The notes: generated by a model from the sequence alone, not told the origin. Shown: positions 49,662-59,384, counted from the first letter of the stretch. The stretch: DNA of 64,000 bases from Oceanospirillaceae bacterium (GCA_015665455.1 JADFAD010000006.1:806001-870000); one strand, 5' to 3'. Numbers and translations: made by a program.

Positions 49662-52619
49662 TTATACGCGATCCTGCATAAAATGCTGCCAGATTTTATT
49701 CACAATTTTCCGATAATCATTAAAGGCATCTGCATCCTCGTTTTGTAAGGTCACTGCTTGGTTATTCAAAATTTTCCGATGCCCTTCAATTCGATAAACT
49801 TTATAAGCCTCAATCAACTGATTCACTTGCTCTATTGGCATTAACTGCAAGTGCTCTAACGTCTCCAAGATACGAACATTATCAGACCAAGTTAACATAT
49901 CGGCATGATCTCGCCCCCACAAAAGCACTGCATACTGAGCCATAAACTCGATATCAACCATTCCTCCTTGATCGTGCTTGAGATGGAACTTGCCTTCTTC
50001 CAGCCCTTCAGGGTTAGATGCTAGGCTAGCCATCATTTTCTTCCTCATATCAACCACAGAAGTAAGCAACGACTCTTGAGGTACATTTGCTAAAATCGAC
50101 TGACGGATAGAGTGGAACTTTTCTGCAAGCGCACCTGAACCAGCAACGACCCTAGTTCTAACCAAAGCTTGATGCTCCCAAGTCCAGGCATTTTTAGATT
50201 GATAATCTTCAAATGACTTCACACTGGCAACCAGCATGCCTGAATTCCCTTCCGGTCTGAGCCGCATATCTATTTCATACAAGTCACCCATCGGAGTCAT
50301 TGCTGTCATAATATGTACAACACGCTGAACCATTCGTGTATAAAACGTTTGGTTATCTACTTGCTTCGCACCACTGGTGTATTTGTTCATATCTGCATCA
50401 TGAATAAATACAATATCCAAATCAGAGCCGTAACTTAACTCTATTCCCCCAAGCTTTCCGTACCCAACAACAATGAGTTGAGGGGAGCTAACTGGTCCAT
50501 CTTCGTCGCTAGGAAAACCGTATCGAGCCACCATTTGATGCCAAGACATTTCAACCACATTTTCTAATATGACCTCTGCTATATAAGTAAGGTAATCACT
50601 GGCTTTCATCAACGGTAAAGCGCCAGTTACCTCTGCAGCAGCAACACGAAGTACATGGGCATTTTTGAAATAACGCAACGACTCCATTAACGATTCAAGA
50701 TCGTCTTCAGGAATCCTTAAGATATGTTGTCTCAACTCATCATTTAAGGTGTTTTTATCCGGAGGAGAATACAAAGAAGCCGTATTAATCAACTCATCTA
50801 AAATAACCGGTGTTTTGGCTAACTGATGAGAAATCCAAGGACTCGCCTCACACAATCGAATCAACTGCGTTAAAGCCGTTGGGTTTTCCATTAACAAAAC
50901 CAAGTAAGCCGTTCGACGAATAACCGACTCAACAAGAACAAGAACCCTAGACAGGGTTTCAGTAGGATGCTCAATTTGCTCTAAGTTATGCAACAACAAA
51001 GGAATAAACTGGTTTAAACGTTCCTGCCCTTCCCGCTGAAGCGTTTTGACTCTTCGGCTTGCTTTTAAATCCTTCATTAATTTCCAAGCGTCAGCGGGTC
51101 GATCAAATCCATAGCGAACAAATGTATCAATCCCTTCGTCATCCGTCATTTCATCCAGCCATACAGATCGCCACGCATCACACAGCGCATCTTTTTCAGC
51201 TTTAACATCCTCATCAATCGGCCGAATTAAATCAACAAATTCAGCTTCTACTTTTGAACGATGCTCAGCTAACGCAGCTAAAAAGCTGGCCCAATCTCCA
51301 AACCCCATGGAATAAGCCAAACGTAACTGCAACAGAGTATCCTCTGGCAACAACTGAGTCTGTTTATCCTGAAGTGCTTGAATCCCATGCTCGACATCTC
51401 GCAAGAATTGATAGGCTGATATTAAGTTTTTATAGGCTGAATCCGTCAGCACATTCCCTTTTTGTAATAACTGAAGAACGGTCAGCAGTGAGCGATGCTG
51501 TAACCGAACATCCATACCCCCATGAATAAGTTGGAACACCTGAGCAATAAATTCAATTTCACGAATGCCTCCTCGACCCAGTTTGATGTTATGTTCCATA
51601 CCCTTGCGCCGAACTTCTCGATTGATCATATCTTTCAAGCCACGCAGCGCTTCAATCACACTGAAATCAATGTATTTACGATAAACAAATGGTCTAAGCA
51701 TCAACATCAGCTCAGCACCCCGAGCTTCATCACCCGCCATGACTCGGGCTTTAATCATCGCGTACCGTTCCCACTCTCGTCCCTGACTTTGATAATAGTT
51801 TTCAATGGCATTAAAACTCATAACCAAAGGCCCACTATCACCATAAGGCCTAAGCCTCATATCAACGCGAAATACAAAACCATCCGCAGTCACATTATCA
51901 AGTGTCTGTATTACCTTCTGTCCCAGCTTAATAAAGAATTCTTGATTACTGATTTCACGTTTACCATCACGCGTACAACCCGAGTCTGGATAAACAAAAA
52001 TAAGATCAATATCCGAAGACAAATTTAATTCATCCGCGCCCAGCTTCCCCATACCCAGTACAATCATCGATTGAGCAACAAACTCCCCCTGATCATTTTT
52101 AGCATAAGGCACTCCCCAAATAGACTTTAATTGCTCAGAATGCCAGGTCATGGTGTGCTCAACACTTGCATCAGCAAATCGACTCAAATCCCGAGTTGTT
52201 TCCATAAGGGGGGCAAGCCCATTGAGATCACGCCAGATGACTCGAATCATCATTCGCTGCCGCTCTTCCCGAATGACTTTATTTAAGACCGTTTCATTAT
52301 CAATGCTCAATATCAAATCTCGTAAATGGCATTGATAATGATCATTTGTAAATGACGCGTTCATTGCGTCTGTTTCTAAAAGCTCAAGCAACATCAAAGG
52401 ATAACGACACACAACATCAACAAAGAAATCGCTACCCACCAATACATTAACCAAATGCTGACCATCACTTCCCAGCTCTTGATGCAAAGCAAGAACCTCT
52501 GCCTCCGACCAAGCTTCTTTAATCCGTTGCCATTGCTGTTGAACCAAAGAAACCAAATCTTTAGATGGCAACCGATCAATCAACGTAACTAATTGATTTT
52601 CATATTCAGATAAATTCAT
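49662..52619 (-). CDS. glnE: Glutamine synthetase adenylyltransferase/deadenylyltransferase GlnE
   Basis: A 985-residue bifunctional enzyme that adds AMP to or removes it from glutamine synthetase according to PII state. The two nucleotidyltransferase domains carry GMGKLGADELNLSSDIDLIF near 200 and GYGKLGGIELSYGSDLDIVF near 725. The first acts in deadenylylation and the second in adenylylation. Full length, no gaps. It lies upstream of ilvE by 52 bases on the same strand. It complements the glnK-amtB operon found 4 kb away. Confidence 0.97.
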   Translation of the reverse strand: MNLSEYENQLVTLIDRLPSKDLVSLVQQQWQRIKEAWSEAEVLALHQELGSDGQHLVNVLVGSDFFVDVVCRYPLMLLELLETDAMNASFTNDHYQCHLRDLILSIDNETVLNKVIREERQRMMIRVIWRDLNGLAPLMETTRDLSRFADASVEHTMTWHSEQLKSIWGVPYAKNDQGEFVAQSMIVLGMGKLGADELNLSSDIDLIFVYPDSGCTRDGKREISNQEFFIKLGQKVIQTLDNVTADGFVFRVDMRLRPYGDSGPLVMSFNAIENYYQSQGREWERYAMIKARVMAGDEARGAELMLMLRPFVYRKYIDFSVIEALRGLKDMINREVRRKGMEHNIKLGRGGIREIEFIAQVFQLIHGGMDVRLQHRSLLTVLQLLQKGNVLTDSAYKNLISAYQFLRDVEHGIQALQDKQTQLLPEDTLLQLRLAYSMGFGDWASFLAALAEHRSKVEAEFVDLIRPIDEDVKAEKDALCDAWRSVWLDEMTDDEGIDTFVRYGFDRPADAWKLMKDLKASRRVKTLQREGQERLNQFIPLLLHNLEQIEHPTETLSRVLVLVESVIRRTAYLVLLMENPTALTQLIRLCEASPWISHQLAKTPVILDELINTASLYSPPDKNTLNDELRQHILRIPEDDLESLMESLRYFKNAHVLRVAAAEVTGALPLMKASDYLTYIAEVILENVVEMSWHQMVARYGFPSDEDGPVSSPQLIVVGYGKLGGIELSYGSDLDIVFIHDADMNKYTSGAKQVDNQTFYTRMVQRVVHIMTAMTPMGDLYEIDMRLRPEGNSGMLVASVKSFEDYQSKNAWTWEHQALVRTRVVAGSGALAEKFHSIRQSILANVPQESLLTSVVDMRKKMMASLASNPEGLEEGKFHLKHDQGGMVDIEFMAQYAVLLWGRDHADMLTWSDNVRILETLEHLQLMPIEQVNQLIEAYKVYRIEGHRKILNNQAVTLQNEDADAFNDYRKIVNKIWQHFMQDRV

Positions 52620-52716
52620 TTATGCGCTACGCCTCTTCAGTCTGAAGTCATACATCCCTACTTCATTGTAGGTAATAAACACAATTATCAGTATTCCCAA
52701 TCAAAGTAAACTGACC

Positions 52717-53253
52717 TCAGTCAGACATTAATTCAATCAAGACTTCCTCAGCCCAAACCAACCAACTTTGTTCGCCGCTAATGCCTCGTCTCAAGGTTAG
52801 GTAAGGCAATCTATATTTCTTCTTTTCATCATCAGACAGAGACAAATAAAGCGTTTCAATATCCAATAACTTTTTCAACCCTTTACTGTGGATAGATTTA
52901 TGACGCTCTATCTCTTTAATCAGTACATCAGGCTTTACGTGCTTCCCTCCGTATATCATCACCAGCAAGGCATCATTCGTTTTTGGAGGCTTTACCTCTG
53001 ATGAAAGCCAAGCATTCAAGACTGCTTTTCCTGCCTCCGTAATCTGATAAATCTTTTTGTCTGGCTTTCCCCTTTGCACTTCAATGACAAATTCTAACCA
53101 ACCCACCTCGGAGAGCTTTTTAAGCTGTAAATAAATTTGCTGATGACTGGCCTTCCAAAAATATCCCACCCCTTTTTTGAACGTCTGAGACAACTCATAT
53201 CCGGTTGCAGGGCTCTCGGAAAGTAAAACCAATAATGAATGCTGAAGAGACAT
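52717..53253 (-). CDS. PadR-family transcriptional regulator
   Basis: A 178-residue regulator. The N-terminal winged helix (TGYELSQTFKKGVGYFWKAS, then QIYLQLKKLSEVGWLEF) matches PadR. The C-terminal part is a helical dimerisation domain of the Vir_act_alpha_C type. It is divergent from an FAD-dependent oxidoreductase, and a perfect 19-bp palindrome lies between the two starts. The likely role is repression of that gene and of itself in response to a small aromatic or lipid ligand. Confidence 0.88.
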   Translation of the reverse strand: MSLQHSLLVLLSESPATGYELSQTFKKGVGYFWKASHQQIYLQLKKLSEVGWLEFVIEVQRGKPDKKIYQITEAGKAVLNAWLSSEVKPPKTNDALLVMIYGGKHVKPDVLIKEIERHKSIHSKGLKKLLDIETLYLSLSDDEKKKYRLPYLTLRRGISGEQSWLVWAEEVLIELMSD

Positions 53254-53269
53254 ATAAAACTCAATAACC

Positions 53270-53311
53270 TAATTAAAATAATATGCAATTAGTTGCATAT
53301 TATTTTAATTA
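53270..53311. promoter_or_regulatory. Perfect 19-bp palindrome, probable PadR operator
   Basis: Arms at 53270-53288 and 53293-53311 are exact reverse complements around TTAG. The centre reads ATGCAA-N4-TTGCAT, resembling the ATGT-N8-ACAT-type PadR sites. It lies 16 bases from the padR start and 56 bases before the oxidoreductase start, ideal for controlling both divergent promoters. Confidence 0.75.
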
Positions 53312-53367
53312 AACTTAGATTACTAATTAAACAACAAGAAAAACATTTCAACTTAAGGTATCCAATC

Positions 53368-54972
53368 ATGGTTAGAACCGGAAAACGCTACCGAACAGGA
53401 AGAGCAGACAAACATTACGACGCCATCGTGATAGGCTCAGGTATTGGCGGCTTATGCAACGCAGCACTTCTTTCCAAATTAGGTAAAAAGGTTTGCGTTC
53501 TAGAACAGCACTATACTGCTGGAGGCTACACTCACAGCTATGAACGCAATGGCTATGAATGGGATGTGGGCGTTCACTACGTCGGAGAAGTACATAAATC
53601 CTGGTCCATGATTCGAAAAGTGTTTGATGCTATTACAGACTCTAAGCTCGAATGGGCCCCTATGGACAACCTGTACGATAAAATTATCATCAACGATAAA
53701 ACCTACGATTTTTATGCAGGACGAGAACCCTTCAAAAACGAACTCAAAAAGCACTTCCCCAAAGAAGAAAAGGCAATCGATCAATACGTAGAACTGCTTA
53801 GTGAAGTAAGTAGCAAAGTCCCAAGATTTTTTGCAGGGCAAGCAATGCCAAGAAAAATGGGGCAAATTTATAACAAAATTAAGTATTTCACCCTGCCTAA
53901 GTATTTCTCACAAACCACCCTAGAAGTTTTGGAGGAATTAACCTCTGATCAAGAACTTATTGGTGTACTTACAGCTCAATGGGGCGATTACGGCTTACCG
54001 CCTGCCGAAGCCAGTTTCGTCATGCATGCAATGGTAGCGAAGCATTACATAACAGGCGGGAACTATCCGGTTGGCGGGTCTTGGCAAATAGCTAAGAGCA
54101 TCATACCAGTCATCCAAAAATCCGGCGGCGAGGTATTTACTTACGCTGGAGTCGATAAAGTTATCGTTGATAACAAAAAAGCAAAAGGCGTTCGTTTAAA
54201 AAATGGCGATGAAATCTTTGCCGATCAAGTCGTGAGCAATGTAGGCGTGCTCCCAACCATTAACTACCTATTGCCTGAGCAAGCAGGAAAAGAATACAAC
54301 ATAAAGAAAATTAACGACGGCATAAAACTCTCATCAGCTCATTTATGCATTTATGCCGGCTTCAAAGGTACCACCGAAGAACTTGGTATATCCAAAACCA
54401 ACTTATGGATTTATCCAGGATATGACCACGATAAGAACGTGAAAGTTTATCATGAAAAGCCGGAAGGCGACTTGCCTCTCATTTACATATCTTTTCCATC
54501 GGCAAAAGACCCTACCTGGGATGAACGCTACCCTAATAAATCCACCGTCGAAATTGTTACTGTGGGCCAATGGAAAACGTTCGAAAAATGGGCAGACTCC
54601 ACATGGAACAAACGTGGCGAAACCTATGAAGAGATCAAAGAAAGAATTGCACAGAATATGCTACAAGTTCTTTACAAACATATGCCTCAATTAGAGCAAG
54701 CATTAGATTACTATGAACTATCTACACCCCTATCAACACAATGGTTCCAGTGGAATTTAGAGGGTGAGATATACGGCATTGACCATACAGTTAAGCGATT
54801 TAAACAAGATTGGCTTCACCCAGAAACGCCTATTAAGAACCTATACCTAACAGGTTCTGACATTGTTACAGCTGGTGTTGGTGGAGCATTAATGGGTGGC
54901 GTTATGACAACATCTTCGATGCTAGGCTTAAAAAACGGCTTAAAAGTAATGCAAATAATTAAAAACGCCTAA
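53368..54972 (+). CDS. FAD-dependent oxidoreductase (phytoene desaturase/retinol saturase-like)
   Basis: A protein of about 534 residues. The N-terminal Rossmann motif is DAIVIGSGIGGLCNAALLSK (residues 18-37), then HYTAGGYTHSYERNGYEWDV. The C-terminal TAGVGGALMGGV completes the FAD site. It resembles carotenoid isomerases and all-trans-retinol 13,14-reductases. No crt genes lie nearby, so a lipid or polyene substrate is possible. The ATG at 53368 with AAGG is chosen; a TTG in the operator at 53293 is unlikely. Probably PadR-controlled. Confidence 0.83.
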   Translation: MVRTGKRYRTGRADKHYDAIVIGSGIGGLCNAALLSKLGKKVCVLEQHYTAGGYTHSYERNGYEWDVGVHYVGEVHKSWSMIRKVFDAITDSKLEWAPMDNLYDKIIINDKTYDFYAGREPFKNELKKHFPKEEKAIDQYVELLSEVSSKVPRFFAGQAMPRKMGQIYNKIKYFTLPKYFSQTTLEVLEELTSDQELIGVLTAQWGDYGLPPAEASFVMHAMVAKHYITGGNYPVGGSWQIAKSIIPVIQKSGGEVFTYAGVDKVIVDNKKAKGVRLKNGDEIFADQVVSNVGVLPTINYLLPEQAGKEYNIKKINDGIKLSSAHLCIYAGFKGTTEELGISKTNLWIYPGYDHDKNVKVYHEKPEGDLPLIYISFPSAKDPTWDERYPNKSTVEIVTVGQWKTFEKWADSTWNKRGETYEEIKERIAQNMLQVLYKHMPQLEQALDYYELSTPLSTQWFQWNLEGEIYGIDHTVKRFKQDWLHPETPIKNLYLTGSDIVTAGVGGALMGGVMTTSSMLGLKNGLKVMQIIKNA

Positions 54973-54981
54973 AAATATAAA

Positions 54982-55006
54982 AGAGGTACACCTGTACCTC
55001 TTTTTA
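54982..55006 (+). terminator. Terminator after the oxidoreductase gene
   Basis: AGAGGTAC (54982-54989) pairs with GTACCTCT (54994-55001) around ACCT, followed by a T run. Confidence 0.88.
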
Positions 55007-55089
55007 TTCTAAAACTGTATACCACACCTCAAAACGATCATATTTCATTCAACTGACATATTCTATCCATCAAAAATAGCCTATAATCC

Positions 55090-55106
55090 GTTACAAATAA
55101 TAACTT
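55090..55106 (+). promoter_or_regulatory. Shared upstream motif, copy 1
   Basis: The 17-base sequence GTTACAAATAATAACTT lies 22 bases before the first secreted-protein start. It is matched at 16 of 17 bases by the copy before the second gene. It may be a regulator site or conserved leader segment. Confidence 0.6.
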
Positions 55107-55128
55107 TTGTTAACATATAGAGATTCCT

Positions 55129-55593
55129 ATGAAAAGCATGAGCACAGTTAAAGGGCTAACACTCGTAACAATCGCCAGTTTTATGCTGATCAACAACAGC
55201 TTCGCTGTTGAACCCCTATCTGATAATGAAATGAGTGATTTAGTTGTACTGGATCCATTTGGTGCAACTGCCGCTGGTGGTCAAATAGACACCACACTAG
55301 AAGGTCGTTCTCTCAGTGCCGAAAGCGTTGATGAAACCAACCAAGCACTTGCCAATGACCCAAACACAAAATTAAATACTGACGCACCGATCAACCACCA
55401 ATTTTTATTAGGTGACGCAAAGGTTGACCACTTAAGTTCAAATTTCCAAGATGGAATACAAATAGAATCAATGGGAAGCGTAGGAAACGTATACATTGAT
55501 CAACTGATCGACAACACCGGAGCAAACAGAGGCTCCAGAGCGATTGAGAATATTAATATAGACAGCTCAGCAACCATCTATAACTTTCGATAA
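55129..55593 (+). CDS. Small secreted protein, paralog A
   Basis: A 154-residue protein with a signal peptide ending SFA near residue 26. The mature N-terminus reads VEPLSDNEMSDLVVLDPFG, continuing ATAAGGQIDTT. This block is nearly identical in the next gene, while the rest diverges. The C-terminal part has QIESMGSVGNVYIDQL, rich in Asn/Asp/Ser, like beta-helical or curli-like sequences. Related tandem genes occur in marine gammaproteobacteria as exported proteins of unknown function. I infer secretion only; no function is established. Single promoter motif upstream. Confidence 0.75.
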   Translation: MKSMSTVKGLTLVTIASFMLINNSFAVEPLSDNEMSDLVVLDPFGATAAGGQIDTTLEGRSLSAESVDETNQALANDPNTKLNTDAPINHQFLLGDAKVDHLSSNFQDGIQIESMGSVGNVYIDQLIDNTGANRGSRAIENINIDSSATIYNFR

Positions 55594-55734
55594 CTCCTAT
55601 TCCCCAACACAATCAACATTAAAATAAAGCGTCAGTATTGACGCGTTCTTCCTCTATAAATGTGCTATATCGCCCATTTAGCTTACTTTTTATACGAATG
55701 TCATATATTAACACTCTCAAATGTCTTAAGGTTT

Positions 55735-55751
55735 GTTACAAATAACAACTT
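55735..55751 (+). promoter_or_regulatory. Shared upstream motif, copy 2
   Basis: GTTACAAATAACAACTT lies 24 bases before the second secreted-protein start and differs from copy 1 at one base. Sequence around it is not conserved, so selection on this motif is likely. Confidence 0.6.
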
Positions 55752-55775
55752 AAGCTTACATTCGAAGGATTCACA

Positions 55776-56237
55776 ATGGGCATTCACATCATCAAAGGAT
55801 TCGCGTTAACCACGCTTACAAGCATTGCATTAGTCAGTAATTTACATGCAGTTGAACCTTTATCTGATAGCGAAATGGGCGATTTAGTTGTTATTGATCC
55901 TTATGGAGCTACTGCAGCAGGTGGGCAAATAGACACAACAACCGAAAGCCGAACCATTACAGCAGAAAGCTCTAATGATACAAACCAAGCCGCTGCTAAT
56001 GACCCCAACAATAAACAAGTAATCGAAGCCACTCCTAATGTTGAACTGTCTTTTAGAGAAACACTCCCAGAACAATACTCAGCTACGTTAAACCATGGCA
56101 TCCAAATACAAACCCAAGGCTCTGTTCAACAAGTAAACGTAAACACAATAATGAACAACCCAGGAAATGCCACTGGCGGTCAATCTTACCAAAACTTTCA
56201 TATCGATAGTATGAGCGTCACACGCCAATATCGCTAA
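55776..56237 (+). CDS. Small secreted protein, paralog B
   Basis: A 153-residue paralog of the preceding gene. The signal peptide ends SNLHA near residue 25, followed by VEPLSDSEMGDLVVIDPYG and ATAAGGQIDTT. The C-terminal half (GIQIQTQGSVQQVNVNTIMN) keeps a similar pattern but different residues. It starts 183 bases after its partner, with its own copy of the upstream motif. The divergence of the second half suggests variation of an exposed surface with a conserved export or assembly block. Confidence 0.75.
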   Translation: MGIHIIKGFALTTLTSIALVSNLHAVEPLSDSEMGDLVVIDPYGATAAGGQIDTTTESRTITAESSNDTNQAAANDPNNKQVIEATPNVELSFRETLPEQYSATLNHGIQIQTQGSVQQVNVNTIMNNPGNATGGQSYQNFHIDSMSVTRQYR

Positions 56238-56285
56238 ACAACCTAAGCACTCACTATACGTTTAGTACTTTTAACGAAGAAACAA

Positions 56286-56309
56286 AAAAGGCTCCCGAGG
56301 GAGCCTTTT
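56286..56309. terminator. Terminator between paralog B and amtB
   Basis: AAAAGGCTCCC (56286-56296) pairs with GGGAGCCTTTT (56299-56309). It can act for both converging transcripts. Confidence 0.85.
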
Positions 56310-56325
56310 CAAATCTCAGAAAGAA

Positions 56326-57600
56326 TTACTTCTGAGTGAACTCTGGGTATGCATCCATACCACATTCAGCCAAGTCCACACCTTCGTATTCTTCTTCTTC
56401 GCTTACACGAATTCCGATAACCGCTTTCAATACACCCCAAACAACCAAGCTAGTTACGAAAACCCAGCCAAAGATTGTTGCAGCGCCGATCAACTGACCA
56501 GAGAAAGTAGAACCATCGTTAGTAATCGGTACAAGTAGAAGACCTAACAGACCAACAACACCGTGAACCGAGATAGCACCTACAGGATCATCAATCTTAA
56601 GCTTATCAAGAGTGATAATAGATAGAACAACAAGAACACCACCTAGAGCACCAAAGATAGTAGCCTCAAGCGCGGTAGGCGTTGAAGGCTCAGCAGTAAT
56701 AGCAACCAGACCAGCCAATGCACCGTTCAATGCCATTGTAAGATCTGCTTTCTTAAACATGATACGCGCTAGAACCAAAGCACCTACAACACCACCAGCT
56801 GCTGCTGCGTTCGTATTTAGGAAAACCATAGCTACCGAGTTCGCATTCGCAATGTCGCCCAGCTTAAGAACTGAACCACCGTTGAAACCAAACCAACCCA
56901 TCCAAAGAATGAATGTACCTAATGTAGCAAGAGGAAGGTTAGCACCAGGAATTGCGTTTACTTCGCCATTCGCACCGTATTTACCTTTACGAGCACCTAA
57001 CAGTAGTACACCAGCCAATGCAGCTGAAGCACCAGCCATGTGAACAATACCAGAACCAGCAAAGTCAGAGAAACCAAGATCACCTAGAGTGTATAGGCCA
57101 AAAACAGAACCGCCGCCCCAAGTCCAGTAACCTTCCATTGGGTAAATGAAACCTGTCATAGCGACAGCAAATGCTAAGAAAGCCCATAGCTTCATACGCT
57201 CTGCAACTGCACCAGATACAATAGACATTGCTGTTGCAACGAAAACTACCTGGAAGAAGAAATCAGAAGCACCTGAATAGATTGAACCGCCTTCAAAACC
57301 ATCTTCACGAGAAGCATAGTCACCTAGTACAGCAGCCGTATCAACATCAGCAATACCAGATAGCAAAATTCCGCCATCATACATAATTGCATAACCACAT
57401 ACTAAGTACATGATGCAAGAAATCGCAAACAACGCGATGTTTTTAGTAAGAATTTCTGTGGTATTTTTTGCACGAACCAAACCTGCTTCAAGCATGGCGA
57501 AACCAGCAGCCATCCACATCACAAGTGCACCACAAACTAAGAAATAAAATGTATCAATTGCGTACTGCAACTGATAAACATTATTTGCGATTTGTTCCAT
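56326..57600 (-). CDS. amtB: Ammonium transporter AmtB
   Basis: A 424-residue channel with 11 membrane helices and a hydrophobic N-terminus. It has the pore segments GGWMGWFGFNGGS-like (ILWMGWFGFNGGS) and SVHGVVGLLG, with the twin His pair (DFAGSGIVHMAG and ISVHGV). It brings in ammonium and is blocked by GlnK. The start is preceded by GGAGGG. It lies 78 bases downstream of glnK, in the classical glnK-amtB operon. Confidence 0.96.
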   Translation of the reverse strand: MEQIANNVYQLQYAIDTFYFLVCGALVMWMAAGFAMLEAGLVRAKNTTEILTKNIALFAISCIMYLVCGYAIMYDGGILLSGIADVDTAAVLGDYASREDGFEGGSIYSGASDFFFQVVFVATAMSIVSGAVAERMKLWAFLAFAVAMTGFIYPMEGYWTWGGGSVFGLYTLGDLGFSDFAGSGIVHMAGASAALAGVLLLGARKGKYGANGEVNAIPGANLPLATLGTFILWMGWFGFNGGSVLKLGDIANANSVAMVFLNTNAAAAGGVVGALVLARIMFKKADLTMALNGALAGLVAITAEPSTPTALEATIFGALGGVLVVLSIITLDKLKIDDPVGAISVHGVVGLLGLLLVPITNDGSTFSGQLIGAATIFGWVFVTSLVVWGVLKAVIGIRVSEEEEYEGVDLAECGMDAYPEFTQK

Positions 57601-57678
57601 CTTCCAGCCCTCCGAACGAGCTTTTTATATTATCTAATTTGTAACTTAAGTTAGTTAGTCAGGAATCCAACACGCAGC

Positions 57679-58029
<351 letters not shown>

Positions 58030-58105
58030 TCAAAGAGTTATTAGCCTAAATAATTGCGAACCAGTCTTTTCCATCCCAGACCAAATTCAACATAGTCCAA
58101 GGGTG

Positions 58106-58121
58106 AGCAGGGACTGTGCCT
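58106..58121 (-). promoter_or_regulatory. Sigma-54 (-24/-12) promoter of glnK-amtB
   Basis: Read on the minus strand the site is AGGCACAGTCCCTGCT, with GGCAC at -24 and TGC at -12 at the correct ten-base GG-to-GC spacing. It predicts a start about 78 bases before glnK. Confidence 0.75.
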
Positions 58122-58217
58122 ACTTTCAAAAGTCTTTTCAATTCATAAAGTTACAAACAAACATATACATAAAGCTTCAGTCATTCGGAGTAACTCAAGC
58201 CAAAGCCCACTAATTAC

Positions 58218-58232
58218 GCACAACTTAAGTGC
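58218..58232. promoter_or_regulatory. Candidate NtrC binding site upstream of glnK
   Basis: GCAC-N7-GTGC (58218-58221 and 58229-58232) matches the core of the NtrC consensus. Its centre is about 130 bases upstream of the predicted transcription start, a normal enhancer distance. Confidence 0.65.
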
Positions 58233-58358
58233 ACAAGAAAAAGAAAGCACCCCATCATAGCGCATTATTTTTATAAACACCTCAAGAGAAGGACATCCAT
58301 AGCTCATTTATTGGAACTAAGATAAGATATGAACAACCATATTTTCGCGGAGAGTCGT

Positions 58359-58613
58359 ATGTTACCTAATGAATTATTTAATACCCTTGCATCCCAGTTA
58401 ACACAAGCAATACCAGGGGCAACCGGCGCTGCAAAACTTGCACAAGAAGAAATACACAATAATATCAAAGTGATACTATCATCTGCTTTAAGCAAGCTTG
58501 AATTAGTAACACGTGAAGAATTTGATGCACAGACTGAAGTTCTGCACCGTTCTCGTGAGATGATTGAAGCGCTTGAAAAAAGGGTGTCTGAACTGGAACA
58601 AAAAGGCGCATAA
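58359..58613 (+). CDS. ubiK: Ubiquinone biosynthesis accessory factor UbiK
   Basis: An 84-residue BMFP (YqiC) protein. It has the helical N-terminus PNELFNTLASQLTQAIP, the KLELVTREEFDAQTEVL motif shared by all UbiK proteins and a C-terminal coiled coil ending in SELEQKGA. It aids UbiJ in aerobic ubiquinone synthesis. I use the ATG at 58359 because GGAGAG lies upstream; an earlier ATG at 58329 would add ten residues. It is divergent from glnK, as in pseudomonads. Confidence 0.93.
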   Translation: MLPNELFNTLASQLTQAIPGATGAAKLAQEEIHNNIKVILSSALSKLELVTREEFDAQTEVLHRSREMIEALEKRVSELEQKGA

Positions 58614-58652
58614 ACTTCCTTTTTTGCCAGCATCAAAATAGTGCGTTAACCT

Positions 58653-59384
58653 TTACCGTTCATATCGACGCACTATTTTGGCAATTTCTAGGTTACGGTA
58701 CAGGGCAGAAAGCTCCGTCTGCAACCGATTAATAGTCTCTTTCGATAACGACTGGTGGCAGGCCATCGCGCCTATACTAGTAAAAAATACGAATTTTTTA
58801 TTAAACTTCTTATTAATAAGTTCAGATGTATAAGGTTCACTGAACACATCCGTAGCCCAGACATCCGCTCGACCTAGCGAAACCATATTTGCTGCAACCT
58901 CATCCTTAATTGCTTCAATGGTTTTTATCCCAAAGCCATCCAGATACTCTTTCAAACCACTGCCCAAATAAGACGCAACTTTAAAATTATTTAAATCCTC
59001 TAATGTTCGAATACTAATATCATTTGCAACGGAACTATAAAAAGCAAAGCGGTTAATCATAATTGGGCTTACCCATTGAAAGTCCGCTTCACGCTCTTGG
59101 TTCCTCTGCAAAGGAAACAAACACGTATTCGGCGTCTTCTTTACATACCCATAAGCTCTTTTGAGAGGCATGATTCGCCACTTCTTACTAATCTCTGCTT
59201 TTTTAAATAATAAATCAGCAATCTCAACGCTCGCCCCTTTATATATCCCGACCTTATCAACCCAACTGTATGGTCTGAATTCATGGGTAACCAACAAAAT
59301 ATCCTCAGCGGAAGCTTTCCCTGCAGTCGAGAAAACAAAGCACAAAATACCAAGCACCAAATAACGCATCTGTTTAATGATCAT
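58653..59384 (-). CDS. Family-3-like periplasmic binding protein
   Basis: A 243-residue exported protein with a signal peptide ending GKASAE near residue 27. It resembles SBP_bac_3 proteins (HEFRPYSWV and GAMACHQSLSKETINRL), often found as amino-acid-binding or sensor-associated proteins. Its ATG overlaps the stop of the upstream gene in an ATGA arrangement. No transporter genes are present. Confidence 0.75.
   Translation of the reverse strand: MIIKQMRYLVLGILCFVFSTAGKASAEDILLVTHEFRPYSWVDKVGIYKGASVEIADLLFKKAEISKKWRIMPLKRAYGYVKKTPNTCLFPLQRNQEREADFQWVSPIMINRFAFYSSVANDISIRTLEDLNNFKVASYLGSGLKEYLDGFGIKTIEAIKDEVAANMVSLGRADVWATDVFSEPYTSELINKKFNKKFVFFTSIGAMACHQSLSKETINRLQTELSALYRNLEIAKIVRRYER

Noticed and set aside
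51522-52028. 168-codon plus-strand ORF inside glnE
   Set aside because: It is fully antisense to glnE; composition and lack of a start signal point to a shadow frame.
56612-57043. 143-codon plus-strand ORF inside amtB
   Set aside because: Antisense to amtB, with the Ala/Pro-rich composition expected of a complementary-frame shadow.
58304-58636. Cys/Ser-rich ORF opposite ubiK
   Set aside because: It is the antisense of ubiK, has no ribosome-binding site and no recognisable family.
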